Part shown: positions 15,545 to 24,228 of the stretch, in pieces
Numbering within the stretch: position 1 is the stretch's first letter
Layout of the letters: every line of letters starts with the position of its first letter
Assembly: GCA_905234015.1 (NCBI GenBank)
Contig: CAJOFK010000025.1
Coordinates: forward strand, 1 to 47,068
Direction: 5' to 3'
DNA: 47,068 bases
Origin: an uncultured Ruminococcus sp.
Lineage (GTDB): Bacteria > Bacillota > Clostridia > Oscillospirales > Acutalibacteraceae
The notes under the pieces: generated by a model
What the model saw: only the letters and a program-made list of their open reading frames with translations
Databases searched by the model: none
What the model was told of the DNA's origin: nothing
Translations under genes and position numbers: made by a program

Positions 15545-17548
15545 ATGAACTATAACTTTGACGACGGGCGCAACGCGTACGAGCTTTACCACGACGGCGA
15601 CGCTGTCAGAGCGCAGGAAATTATGGGCGCTCATCTGGTCAACTGGGATGGTCGCGAGGGTGTAGTTTTCCGCGTTTGGGCGCCTAACGCTCTCACGGTT
15701 TCCGTTGTCGGTCCGTTTAACGACTGGAACAATATGAGCAACTATATGCATAAAATTAACGAAAAAGGCATATGGGAGCTGTTTATTGAAGGACTTACGG
15801 AGTTTACCCGCTATAAGTACTGTATCGAAACTCCGTGGTTTGAGAAAAAGATAAAATCCGACCCGTTCGCGTTCCATACCGAAACGCGTCCCGACAACAC
15901 CTCAATCGTTTATAACCTTAATAAATACGAATGGAACGACGCCGGGTGGCGTGAATTCAACCGAACTCATCCGCATAAGGAACGTCCGGTAAACATCTAT
16001 GAAATCCACGCAGGCTCATGGCGCAGATTTGCCGACGGCAACTTCTTCAACTACCGCAAGCTTGCCGACGAGCTGGTGCCGTATCTTCTCGATATGGGCT
16101 ATAACTATATTGAGTTTATGCCGATTACCGAGTATCCGTTTGACGACAGCTGGGGCTATCAGGTTACGGGCTATTTCGCACCGACCTCGCGCTACGGCGA
16201 GCCCGACGACTTAAAATACTTTATTGATAAGTGTCATCAGAACAACATCGGCGTTATACTCGACTGGGTTCCCGCTCATTTCCCGAAGGACGACCACGGT
16301 CTCGCGCGCTTTGACGGCACCTGCTGTTACGAATACGAGGGCGAAAGACGCGGCGAGCATAAGGAATGGGGCACCTACGTTTTCAACTACGCAAGGTACG
16401 AGGTAATAAGCTTTCTTGTATCAAGCGCGCTGTTCTGGGTTGAGCAGTATCACTTTGACGGAATAAGAGTTGACGCGGTGGCGTCGATGCTCTACCTTGA
16501 TTATAACCGCAATAAGGGCGAATGGGACCCGAACGAATTCGGCGGCAAGGAGAACATCGAGGCGGTTGAGTTCATAAGAAGAATGAACACCGCGGTTCAT
16601 ATGTACTATCCCGAGGCGATGATGATTGCCGAGGAGAGCACCTCGTGGCCGAACGTTTCAAAGCCCGTTGATAAGGAAGGCTTAGGCTTCGACTATAAAT
16701 GGAATATGGGCTGGATGAACGATATGCTCCACTATATGTCGCTTGACCCGCTGTGGAGGCCGTTTAACCACGACAGCCTTACGTTCAGCTTTTTCTACGC
16801 TTTTTCGGAGAATTTTATTCTCCCCGTTTCACATGATGAGGTTGTATACGGCAAGCACTCACTTATAGATAAAATGCCCGGCGACCCGCCTCAGCAGTTC
16901 GCTTCCGTAAGGGTATTTATAGCGTATATGATGGCTCATCCGGGCAAGAAGCTCCTGTTTATGGGCAGCGATATAGGTCAGGAAAAGGAATGGGATTCAA
17001 ACTCCGAGCTCGACTGGGCAATACTGGCGGACGAAAACCACCGTATGCTTCACGACTTCTACCGCGATATAAACAACTTCTATCTTAACAACAAGCCTCT
17101 TTACGAAGTAGACTTCAACTGGGAAGGCTTTAACTGGATTCATCACGACGACTACACCAAGAGCATTATAGCCTTCAGAAGAATCGCCAAGGACGGCGAC
17201 GAGCTTATCGTTTTATGCAACTTCCAGCCCGAGGCTCAGACGGATTACTACATCGGAGTTCCCGAGTACGGAATTTACGACGAGGTATTCAACTCCGACG
17301 ACCCGCGCTACGGAGGAAGCGGAGTATCTAACGGTAAGGGAATCGAAACATCCGATATAGCAATCCACGGCTATAACCAGTCGGTTAAAATAACTATCCC
17401 TCCCCTCTCCGTAAGCTTCTTAAAGCTCAGGGAAAAGAAAGAACGTCCTAAAAAGCAGGAGACGGATAAGAAAAAGCCCGCTAAGAAAAAGCCGGCTAAA
17501 AAGATACCGAAAAAACCGGTTAAGCCGTTAGAGAAGAAAAGCAATTAA
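15545..17548 (+). CDS. glgB: 1,4-alpha-glucan branching enzyme
   Basis: Makes the alpha-1,6 branches of glycogen. 667 aa: an N-terminal CBM48 domain (about residues 25-120, with GVVFRVWAPNALTVSVVG), a GH13_9 catalytic barrel and a C-terminal all-beta domain. The catalytic nucleophile is D310 in GIRVDAVASMLY, the acid is in AEEST (E363/E364), and the third carboxylate is D431 in SHDEVVYGK. AGGAGG precedes ATG 15545; the in-frame ATG 15509 has no ribosome site. The odd part is a 37-residue lysine/proline-rich C-terminal tail with KKPAKK units after the normal end, which may bind RNA, polyphosphate or an anionic partner. It is the first gene of the glycogen operon. Confidence 0.96.
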   Translation: MNYNFDDGRNAYELYHDGDAVRAQEIMGAHLVNWDGREGVVFRVWAPNALTVSVVGPFNDWNNMSNYMHKINEKGIWELFIEGLTEFTRYKYCIETPWFEKKIKSDPFAFHTETRPDNTSIVYNLNKYEWNDAGWREFNRTHPHKERPVNIYEIHAGSWRRFADGNFFNYRKLADELVPYLLDMGYNYIEFMPITEYPFDDSWGYQVTGYFAPTSRYGEPDDLKYFIDKCHQNNIGVILDWVPAHFPKDDHGLARFDGTCCYEYEGERRGEHKEWGTYVFNYARYEVISFLVSSALFWVEQYHFDGIRVDAVASMLYLDYNRNKGEWDPNEFGGKENIEAVEFIRRMNTAVHMYYPEAMMIAEESTSWPNVSKPVDKEGLGFDYKWNMGWMNDMLHYMSLDPLWRPFNHDSLTFSFFYAFSENFILPVSHDEVVYGKHSLIDKMPGDPPQQFASVRVFIAYMMAHPGKKLLFMGSDIGQEKEWDSNSELDWAILADENHRMLHDFYRDINNFYLNNKPLYEVDFNWEGFNWIHHDDYTKSIIAFRRIAKDGDELIVLCNFQPEAQTDYYIGVPEYGIYDEVFNSDDPRYGGSGVSNGKGIETSDIAIHGYNQSVKITIPPLSVSFLKLREKKERPKKQETDKKKPAKKKPAKKIPKKPVKPLEKKSN

Positions 17549-17587
17549 TTTTTAACAATTAAAATAATATATAACGGAGGTAAGAAA

Positions 17588-18784
17588 ATGATACCTAAAC
17601 AAAAGGTCGTAGCTATGGTTCTCGCCGGAGGACAGGGCTCGAGACTCGGCGTACTCACAAAGAAGCTCGCCAAGCCTGCTGTACCGTTCGGCGGAAAGTA
17701 CAGAATTATCGATTTCCCTCTGTCGAACTGTGTTAACTCAGGAATCGAAGCAGTCGGAATCCTCACCCAGTACCAGCCGCTTGTGCTTAACGAGTACATC
17801 GGAAACGGTCAGCCGTGGGATCTTGACGGTATGCATTCGGGCGCCAACTGCTTAAGCCCCTACGAGGCAAAGGGCGGTAAGGAATGGTACTCGGGTACTG
17901 CCAACGCGATTTATCAGAACATCAGCTATATCGACAGATACAACCCTGATTATGTGCTTATTCTCTCGGGCGACCATATCTACAAGATGGACTACAACGC
18001 AATGCTCGAGTATCATAAGAAGAACAACGCCGCATGCACAATCGCGGCAATTGACGTTCCCAAGGAGGAAGCTTCACGTTTCGGTATCCTTAATACCAAC
18101 AAGGACGGCTCTATCTATGAGTTTGACGAGAAGCCCGCTCATCCCAAGAGCACAAACGCTTCAATGGGTATTTATATCTTTAACTGGAAAGAGTTAAAGA
18201 AATACCTCACCGACGACGCTGCGGACCCCGACTCCTCGAACGACTTCGGAAAGAACGTTCTCCCCGCAATGCTTGAAGCAGGCGAGAGAATGTTCGCATA
18301 TCCCTTTGAGGGCTACTGGAAGGACGTAGGAACAATCGACAGCCTGTGGGAAGCCAATATGGATCTTCTCGACCCCAACGTAACCTTAGACCTCAACAAC
18401 GTTTATTCCCGCAACCCGATGATGCCTCCGCATTATATCGCTGACGGAGTATCGATTCAGAATTCCTTAATCGCCGACGGCTGCAACGTAGCGGGCGACC
18501 TCGAGTTCTCTATCCTCTTTGCGGGCGTTACAATCGGCAAGGGCGCGGTTATCAACTCGTCTATTATTATGCCGGGCGCGGTTATCGAGGAAGGCGCGAC
18601 GGTTGAGTTCGCTATAGTAGCCGAAAACGCCGTTATCGGCAAGAACGCTAAGATAGGCTCAAATCCGAGCGCGGTTAAGAACCGCGACGACTGGGGCGTA
18701 ACGGTTATCGGCGATAATCTTAAAATCGGCGATAACGTTGTCGTACCTCCTAAGGCTATGATTGATAAGGATATGGAGGTGTAA
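17588..18784 (+). CDS. glgC: Glucose-1-phosphate adenylyltransferase, catalytic subunit
   Basis: Makes ADP-glucose from ATP and glucose 1-phosphate, the committed step of glycogen synthesis. 398 aa. The N-terminal nucleotidyltransferase domain has the [12 protein letters not shown] pyrophosphorylase loop, [18 protein letters not shown], the catalytic Asp in [12 protein letters not shown], and the glucose-1-P-binding Lys in YEFDEKP. The C-terminal domain is a left-handed beta helix of hexapeptide repeats ([20 protein letters not shown]). A GGAGG site lies 8 nt upstream of ATG 17588. It is followed after 3 nt by glgD, with which it probably forms a heterotetramer as in Bacillus. Confidence 0.97.
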   Translation: MIPKQKVVAMVLAGGQGSRLGVLTKKLAKPAVPFGGKYRIIDFPLSNCVNSGIEAVGILTQYQPLVLNEYIGNGQPWDLDGMHSGANCLSPYEAKGGKEWYSGTANAIYQNISYIDRYNPDYVLILSGDHIYKMDYNAMLEYHKKNNAACTIAAIDVPKEEASRFGILNTNKDGSIYEFDEKPAHPKSTNASMGIYIFNWKELKKYLTDDAADPDSSNDFGKNVLPAMLEAGERMFAYPFEGYWKDVGTIDSLWEANMDLLDPNVTLDLNNVYSRNPMMPPHYIADGVSIQNSLIADGCNVAGDLEFSILFAGVTIGKGAVINSSIIMPGAVIEEGATVEFAIVAENAVIGKNAKIGSNPSAVKNRDDWGVTVIGDNLKIGDNVVVPPKAMIDKDMEV

Positions 18785-18787
18785 GCT

Positions 18788-19894
18788 ATGAAAAGTAATG
18801 ACGTTTTAGGATTGATTTTTTCAAATTCGTGTGAAAAAACCTTAACCGAGCTTACTGCTCACCGTACAACCGCCTCGGTTCCAATCGGCGGTAAATACAG
18901 AATGATTGACTTCGTTCTCTCAAACCTCGCAAACTCAAACGTTAACAACGTAGGCATTATAGCGAAAAGCGGATTTATGTCGCTTATGGACCATATCGGT
19001 TCAGGCTCCGCGTGGGATTTAGCGAAGAAGAGCAGCGGTATTACAATTCTTCCCCCTTACGCGGGAGTAAGCTTCTCTAATAAGGTAGAGACTCTTTATC
19101 AGCTGCGCGGCGTTTTTGAGGACGCCGACGAGGAATATGTTCTCATTTCCGAGAGCAACGTTATTTTCAACGTTGACTTTACCGAGCTGTTCTACCTCCA
19201 TTCCGTTAACGAAGCGGATATCACTATGGTATACAAGAATATGGCGGTTCCCGAGAAGCTCACGCCGATTACAATCACCCACGATAACGTAGGCAAGGTT
19301 GAAAAGGTTCTTATTCAGCCTAACGTAAAGGGTAAATGCAACCTTTATCTCGGCACTCTCTTAATTAAGAAGGAGCTTTTCTTAGAGCTTATCAACAAGG
19401 CTATAAGCGAGAACGAGCTTGACTTCGACCGTCTTATTCAGAACTGCGTAGATAAATACAGCGTATTCGCTTACGAATGCCCCTCAACCTGCGCTATCAT
19501 CAGCTCGATGAACGAGTATTACAGGTTCAATATGCAGCTTATGGACGGCAAGCTCAGAAAAGAGCTCTTTAATCCCGAAAGACCTATTCTTACCAAGGTA
19601 AGAGACGACGCTCCGTGTAAGTACGGACTTTCAAGCACCGTTAAAAACTCGCTCGTATCTCAGGGCTGCTTTATCGAGGGCGAGGTTGAAAACTGCGTTA
19701 TCTCCAAGGGCGTTCATATTGCTGAGAACGCTAAGGTAAGTAACTGTATCATTATGCAGGATACGGAAATCGGAGAAGGCTGCAACTTAAACTACCTCAT
19801 AATTGATAAGGATGTAGAAATCGCGCCGCGCAAATCTATGGCGGGCGCTGACTCATATCCGATTCATATTGAAAAGAAATCGGTTATTAAATAG
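18788..19894 (+). CDS. glgD: ADP-glucose pyrophosphorylase regulatory subunit GlgD
   Basis: Non-catalytic partner of GlgC. 368 aa, same two-domain layout. The changes that mark it as GlgD are visible: the glycine-rich loop is replaced (GLIFSNSCEKTLTELTAHRT) and the catalytic Asp position reads ISESNVIFNVDF instead of [22 protein letters not shown] and the C-terminal hexapeptide repeats (ENCVISKGVHIAENAKVSN) remain. In Firmicutes GlgD alone is inactive and tunes GlgC activity. GGAGG overlaps the end of glgC. Confidence 0.95.
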   Translation: MKSNDVLGLIFSNSCEKTLTELTAHRTTASVPIGGKYRMIDFVLSNLANSNVNNVGIIAKSGFMSLMDHIGSGSAWDLAKKSSGITILPPYAGVSFSNKVETLYQLRGVFEDADEEYVLISESNVIFNVDFTELFYLHSVNEADITMVYKNMAVPEKLTPITITHDNVGKVEKVLIQPNVKGKCNLYLGTLLIKKELFLELINKAISENELDFDRLIQNCVDKYSVFAYECPSTCAIISSMNEYYRFNMQLMDGKLRKELFNPERPILTKVRDDAPCKYGLSSTVKNSLVSQGCFIEGEVENCVISKGVHIAENAKVSNCIIMQDTEIGEGCNLNYLIIDKDVEIAPRKSMAGADSYPIHIEKKSVIK

Positions 19895-19905
19895 GAGGAA
19901 ACGAT

Positions 19906-21333
19906 ATGAGAATTCTTTTTTGTACTTCAGAAGCCAATCCCTTCGCGGGTTCGGGCGGACTTGCCGACGTAGCGGGTTCACTCCCCCACGCGCTTTGCCG
20001 TAAGGGACAGGACTGCCGAATTGTTATGCCGTTATACGGTACAATTCCTCAGGACCTTAAAAACCAGATGAACTTTATCGCGAACTTTACCGTTCCCGTT
20101 GCGTGGAGACATCAGTACTGCGGACTTTTCTGGGCTCGCTGGAATGACTGCACCTACTACTTCCTCGACAACGAGTATTACTTCAAGCGCGGTACTCTTT
20201 ACGGTTCCTACGACGACGCCGAGAGATTCGCTTTCTTCTCAAGAGCTATACTTGAGATGCTTCCTTATATCGACTTCCATCCCGATATAATCCATACCAA
20301 CGACTGGCAGACCGCTCTCGTTCCTACTTACTACTATCTCTTCTACTCAAAGAACCCGTGGTACGCCAATATCAAGAATATCTTCACCATCCATAATATC
20401 CAGTATCAGGGTATGTACGGCTGGGAGGTTAATACCGAGTGCGTAGGTATTCCGGCTGAGGAAACCAAGATTCTCGAAATGGACGGCAAGCTCAATATGG
20501 TTAAGGGCGCTATCGAAACAGCGGTACGCGTTACAACCGTTTCACCGTCATACGCTCTCGAAATCCGCGACCCGTGGTACAGCTTCGGACTTTACAACGA
20601 GCTGAATCTCCGCCACTATAAGCTTTGCGGCGTTAAGAACGGTATCGACCTCGAAAGCTACAACCCCGAGACCGACTATCAGCTCTACTGCAACTATTCA
20701 AAGGACGATATGAGCGGTAAGGGCGTTTGTAAGCAGAAGCTCCAGGAGCGCCTCTGCCTCGAGCAGAGATGGGATGTTCCTATCGTAGCTATGGTAACAA
20801 GACTTGTTGAGCATAAGGGTCTCGACCTCGTTCGTATGGGACTTGAGGAGCTTATGAATACCGAGAATATGCAGTTCGTTATCCTCGGCTCAGGCGATGA
20901 GGAATACGAGCAGTTCTTCCGCGATATGCAGTGGAAATATCCGGGCCGACTCTGCTTCTGTCAGGGCTTCGTTCCCGAGCTTGCGCGTAAGATTTACTCC
21001 GGCGCTGATATCTTCCTTATGCCGTCAAAGATGGAGCCGTGCGGACTTTCTCAGATGATAGCCCTTCGCTACGGCACAATCCCCGTAGTTCGCGAAACAG
21101 GCGGACTTAAGGACTCTGTATTTGACAGCGCCGACGGCTACGGCAACGGCTTCACCTTCGCTAACTACTACACCGCCGATTTACAGGGCGCCGTAAGACG
21201 AGCTCTGTGGGGCATTCAGGATAACGAGGGCTGGCACAAGCTGATGTGGAGAGCGATGATGAGCGACAACTCATGGGAGCGCTCCGCTCAGGATTACATC
21301 AATATTTATAACGATACCCTTAACTGGGCATAA
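19906..21333 (+). CDS. glgA: Glycogen synthase (ADP-glucose type)
   Basis: Extends alpha-1,4-glucan from ADP-glucose. 475 aa, GT5 family with two Rossmann lobes. Visible are the N-terminal MRILFCTSEANPFAGSGGLADVAGSLP, FTIHNIQYQGMYGWE, VTRLVEHKGLDLVRMGLEEL at the second lobe, and KMEPCGLSQMIALRYGTIPVVRETGGL, which binds the nucleotide. In most GlgA proteins the first motif reads KxGGL; here the lysine is a glycine (G-S-G-G-L), a variant I believe occurs in related Clostridia. AGGAGG precedes ATG 19906. It is the last gene of the operon before a terminator. Confidence 0.96.
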   Translation: MRILFCTSEANPFAGSGGLADVAGSLPHALCRKGQDCRIVMPLYGTIPQDLKNQMNFIANFTVPVAWRHQYCGLFWARWNDCTYYFLDNEYYFKRGTLYGSYDDAERFAFFSRAILEMLPYIDFHPDIIHTNDWQTALVPTYYYLFYSKNPWYANIKNIFTIHNIQYQGMYGWEVNTECVGIPAEETKILEMDGKLNMVKGAIETAVRVTTVSPSYALEIRDPWYSFGLYNELNLRHYKLCGVKNGIDLESYNPETDYQLYCNYSKDDMSGKGVCKQKLQERLCLEQRWDVPIVAMVTRLVEHKGLDLVRMGLEELMNTENMQFVILGSGDEEYEQFFRDMQWKYPGRLCFCQGFVPELARKIYSGADIFLMPSKMEPCGLSQMIALRYGTIPVVRETGGLKDSVFDSADGYGNGFTFANYYTADLQGAVRRALWGIQDNEGWHKLMWRAMMSDNSWERSAQDYINIYNDTLNWA

Positions 21334-21334
21334 G

Positions 21335-21360
21335 AAAAACCCGGCGCATGCCGGGTTTTT
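21335..21360 (+). terminator. Terminator of the glycogen operon
   Basis: AAAAACCCGGC / GCCGGGTTTTT with a GCAT loop directly after glgA; strong GC stem and T-run. Confidence 0.9.
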
Positions 21361-21395
21361 CAATTATCGGTTATCAGTTTACAGTTAACAGTATT

Positions 21396-21443
21396 GGTCG
21401 GGCAGACCGCGGTATTAGCTCATACCGCACTATCTGCCCGACC
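21396..21443. repeat. Long palindrome with GGTCGGGCAGA arms
   Basis: GGTCGGGCAGA (21396-21406) pairs perfectly with TCTGCCCGACC (21433-21443); inside, GCGGTAT pairs with ATACCGC (21409-21428). It shares its arms with the element at 8507-8640. It is a possible member of a dispersed palindromic family and may also act as a terminator for the EI-like gene. Confidence 0.6.
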
Positions 21444-21464
21444 TTATTTTTCAATTATCCATTT

Positions 21465-22160
21465 TTAATTTTCAATAATTACTAATCCGTTATCTCCGTC
21501 AATCGTTACAATATCGCCGTTTTTAACCGACTTCAATATATCCCTTACACCGATAACGCTGGGGATATTCATCGCCTGCGCAAGATGCGCGCTGTGGGAT
21601 TTAGGGTAGCCGTATTTTACCGCAACACCCTTTATGTGTTCAAGGTCGAAGCGAGCGATAACCGAGGGAGTAAGCTCCTCGGCAATAATAACAGTATCCT
21701 CCTCGAAGGATTCAACGTAAGGCTCATCGATTCCGAGAAGCATATTAAGAACGCTGGTTTTTAAATCTATTACGTCAAGCGCAAGCTTTCTGACATAATC
21801 CGAGTCAGCGCTTAAAAACCTGCTGATAAACATATCGCAGATTACGCTCGTCGCCTCCTCCGCGCACATCCCGTCGCAAATAAGATCTATAAGCTCCGAC
21901 TGAAGCGCGAGGTCATGAGTCATTTCTATGTGGGTGTTGAGAATAGAAGCTTCGGTTTTTCCTGTTATTTTTTCAAGCCGCCTCATCAGCTTGCGGGTGT
22001 CCTCGCAATATTTTTTCAGTATCCGTACAAAGCGCCCGAGTTCCCGGTCGCTGTCCTGTATTTCCCTTATTTCATAATCGGGGCATGAGCAGTCGATTAT
22101 TGCTGCCTTTCCCTTTCCTACGCCGCCGACTACAACATTTCCTTTCAGCGTTTCTTTCAT
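21465..22160 (-). CDS. Stand-alone PTS enzyme I N-terminal domain
   Basis: 231 aa matching only the N-terminal half of PTS enzyme I. It has the phosphohistidine swivel domain (GVAVKYGYPKSHSAHLAQAM, with the phospho-acceptor His at residue 189, the same number as in E. coli EI) and the helical HPr-binding subdomain between residues 40 and 145 (ILNTHIEMTHDLALQSELID, then ATSVICDMFISRFLSADSDY). The C-terminal PEP-binding TIM barrel that lets EI use PEP is absent and the frame stops cleanly. It could therefore exchange phosphate with HPr or a partner but not draw it from PEP. DhaM carries a similar EI-N module. ATG 22160 follows GGAG; an in-frame TTG at 22172 overlaps that site. Confidence 0.85.
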   Translation of the reverse strand: MKETLKGNVVVGGVGKGKAAIIDCSCPDYEIREIQDSDRELGRFVRILKKYCEDTRKLMRRLEKITGKTEASILNTHIEMTHDLALQSELIDLICDGMCAEEATSVICDMFISRFLSADSDYVRKLALDVIDLKTSVLNMLLGIDEPYVESFEEDTVIIAEELTPSVIARFDLEHIKGVAVKYGYPKSHSAHLAQAMNIPSVIGVRDILKSVKNGDIVTIDGDNGLVIIEN

Positions 22161-22189
22161 TTCATTCTCCAAATCAAATTTTTTATTAT

Positions 22190-22218
22190 ATTATACACTT
22201 TTATTAATAATAAAACAA
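22190..22218 (-). promoter_or_regulatory. Promoter of the EI-N gene
   Basis: Minus strand TTGTTT (22213-22218), 17 nt, TATAAT (22190-22195). The leader is about 25 nt. The gene is therefore transcribed on its own. Confidence 0.65.
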
Positions 22219-22704
22219 GAGGCAGGGGTTAGGATTTAGGATGTAGGGTGCAGTAACTTGTCATTCTGAGCGATACCGCAGACAAAACCGCGTCAGATGT
22301 TTTGCCGAAGAATCTCCTTCCAAAAGAAGGAAGCAGGAAGTGCTTTAGTCGAGCAGAAAGCTCGTTTTAAAAACAACAGCGGTTTCCCGACAGTATCATA
22401 AAAGCTATAGCGTTTAAAAGGGGTCCCCGAAAAGCGCAGCTTTTTGGGGAGAGGAGGAGTTGCGGCGTTCGCGTCGCGATTCATACTTTAATCGCAGTAA
22501 ACAGAGCAAACGACGACGAGCGCGAAGCGCAATATTAATTCGGTCGGGAGCGGTTGTATTGAATTCAGTCGCGCTAACTTCACGACCTACATACTTCCCG
22601 CTTCCTGCTTCCTGCTAAAAAAGGGAGATCCTTCGGTTCCGCTTAGCTCCACTCAGGATGATATGCGCGCTCCGGCGCGTGCTTTCTTGAGTAAGGGTGT
22701 TAAT
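22219..22704. repeat. 486-nt gene-free spacer composed of dispersed-repeat fragments
   Basis: No credible gene. It contains TTGTCATTCTGAGCG...GAAGAATCTCC (22258-22317) and, inverted at the other end, GGAGATCCTTCGG...CACTCAGGATGA (22624-22661). These are two versions of a common 'TCATTCTGAGC...AGAATCTC' bacterial intergenic repeat in opposite orientation. Between them are short hairpins (CAAAAC/GTTTTG; GGGGTCCCC) and a TTCGGTCGGGAGCGG piece related to the other palindromes. The ABC permease start follows. It looks like nested or decayed small repeats. Confidence 0.5.
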
Positions 22705-23463
22705 ATGAAGAAAAAACCAATAATAGCGATAGCGGTATTCGTCGCGCTGTTAATTCCCGCGACGCTTTCTGCCTGCGGCTTTTCGGGAGATTCCGAGGGC
22801 GGAGTAATAAGCTGGCTTTTTTATACTATATCTCAGCTTTCCTCGGGTATATGGCTGTCGCTCGCGCTTTTTGCGTTTACGCTTATTTTCTCGATGCCGC
22901 TCGGACTTTTAGTATGCTTTTTACGCCGTTCGAGGTTTAAGGTTGTCGAGCTTTTAGCTAAGTTCTATATTTCCGTTATGCGCGGAACTCCGCTTATGCT
23001 CCAGCTGCTCGTAGTTTATTTCGGACCTTATTATGTGTTTAAAATTCCGCTCAGCACCGAGTATAATTTTTACGCGGCGATTATCGGCTTTTCGCTTAAC
23101 TATGCCGCATATTTCGCGGAAATCTATCGAAGCGGTATTGAGGCTGTGCCTAAGGGACAGTACGAGGCGTCCGACGTTCTCGGCTATTCAAGAAGCCAGA
23201 CCTTTATGAAGATAGTTTTTCCTCAGATGGTACGTCATATTATTCCGCCGGTAACTAACGAGATTATCACCCTCGTTAAGGATACATCCTTAGCGTTCGC
23301 GATAGCGTTTGTTGAGATGTTTACTATGGCTAAGCAACTCGCGGCTGCCGACAGCAACATTATGCCTCTGTTTGTGGCGGGACTGTTCTATTATCTTTTC
23401 AACCTTATCGTTTCATTCGTTATGGGACTGCTTGAAAAGAAGATGAACTATTATCAGAAGTAG
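22705..23463 (+). CDS. Amino-acid ABC transporter permease
   Basis: 252 aa from ATG 22705 (AAGGGTG upstream). Polar amino-acid family (HisM/GlnP type): TM helices, ISVMRGTPLMLQLLVVYFGP and the cytoplasmic EAA-type loop YRSGIEAVPKGQYEASDVLG that contacts the ATPase. An N-terminal addition carries a lipoprotein-like signal, MKKK, hydrophobic core and LSAC (Cys24), then about 15 residues before the first permease helix. Permeases normally have no lipobox, so this may be a leftover of a binding-protein fusion, or just an extra helix. The gene is 8 nt from the ATPase. No solute-binding protein is in the cluster. Confidence 0.88.
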   Translation: MKKKPIIAIAVFVALLIPATLSACGFSGDSEGGVISWLFYTISQLSSGIWLSLALFAFTLIFSMPLGLLVCFLRRSRFKVVELLAKFYISVMRGTPLMLQLLVVYFGPYYVFKIPLSTEYNFYAAIIGFSLNYAAYFAEIYRSGIEAVPKGQYEASDVLGYSRSQTFMKIVFPQMVRHIIPPVTNEIITLVKDTSLAFAIAFVEMFTMAKQLAAADSNIMPLFVAGLFYYLFNLIVSFVMGLLEKKMNYYQK

Positions 23464-23471
23464 GTGTACCG

Positions 23472-24227
23472 ATGAAGCTATTAGAGATTAATAATATTAA
23501 AAAGACGTTCGACGACTTAGAGGTGCTTAAGGATATCTCGATTTCCGTCAGCGAGGGAGAGGTTGTATCAATCCTCGGACCTTCCGGAAGCGGTAAGAGT
23601 ACGCTTTTAAGGTGCGCTACCTTGCTTGAAACTATGGACGCGGGTACGCTTAAGTACGGCGGAGAAACCGTTTGCGAGGATGTTGACGGTAAGTCGGTAT
23701 ACGTTTCAAAATCAAAGATAAAAAAGATTAAGAATTATTTCGGACTCGTGTTCCAGAATTTCAACCTTTTCCCGCATTATACGGTGATAAAGAATATCTG
23801 CGACGCTCCGATTCATATTCAGAAGAGAGATAAAAAAGAGGTTGAGGCCGAGGCTATGAGCCTGCTTGAGCAGATGGGTATTTCCGATAAGGTAGATTAT
23901 TATCCCTGCCAGCTTTCGGGCGGTCAGCAGCAGAGAGTCGCTATCGCGAGAGCGCTCGCGATGAACCCGAAGATTCTTTTCTTTGACGAGCCAACCTCCG
24001 CGCTCGACCCCGAGCTCACCTCGGAAATTCTTAAGGTGCTCAGGTACCTTGCGTCAAAGAAGATGACGATGGTAATCGTTACTCACGAAATCGACTTTGC
24101 GCGCAACGTTTCCGACAGGGTTATATTTATGGACGACGGTTATATCGTTGAGCAGGGTAAGCCCGAGGACGTTATCGACAATCCCGAAAACGACAGGGTA
24201 AGAGCATTTTTAAATAAGCTTAAATAA
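23472..24227 (+). CDS. Amino-acid ABC transporter ATP-binding protein
   Basis: 251-aa ATPase that drives the permease upstream. It has Walker A GPSGSGKST (about residues 34-42), Q-loop FGLVFQNFNLFPH, signature LSGGQQQRVAIARAL, Walker B ILFFDEPTSALDP and the switch His in VTHEIDFAR. It is typical of the GlnQ/HisP polar amino-acid branch; the extra KSVYVSKSKIKKIKN insertion before the Q-loop is also usual in this branch. TAGGTG lies before ATG 23472. Substrate not readable; glutamine, arginine or cystine are options. Confidence 0.93.
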   Translation: MKLLEINNIKKTFDDLEVLKDISISVSEGEVVSILGPSGSGKSTLLRCATLLETMDAGTLKYGGETVCEDVDGKSVYVSKSKIKKIKNYFGLVFQNFNLFPHYTVIKNICDAPIHIQKRDKKEVEAEAMSLLEQMGISDKVDYYPCQLSGGQQQRVAIARALAMNPKILFFDEPTSALDPELTSEILKVLRYLASKKMTMVIVTHEIDFARNVSDRVIFMDDGYIVEQGKPEDVIDNPENDRVRAFLNKLK

Positions 24228-24228
24228 T

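Noticed and set aside
22293-22484. Minus-strand reading frame of 63 codons within the spacer upstream of the ABC permease
   Set aside because: It lies in repeat-derived sequence with hairpins, has no ribosome site and no known domain. Similar frames appear to recur where this kind of repeat occurs, so I treat it as spurious.
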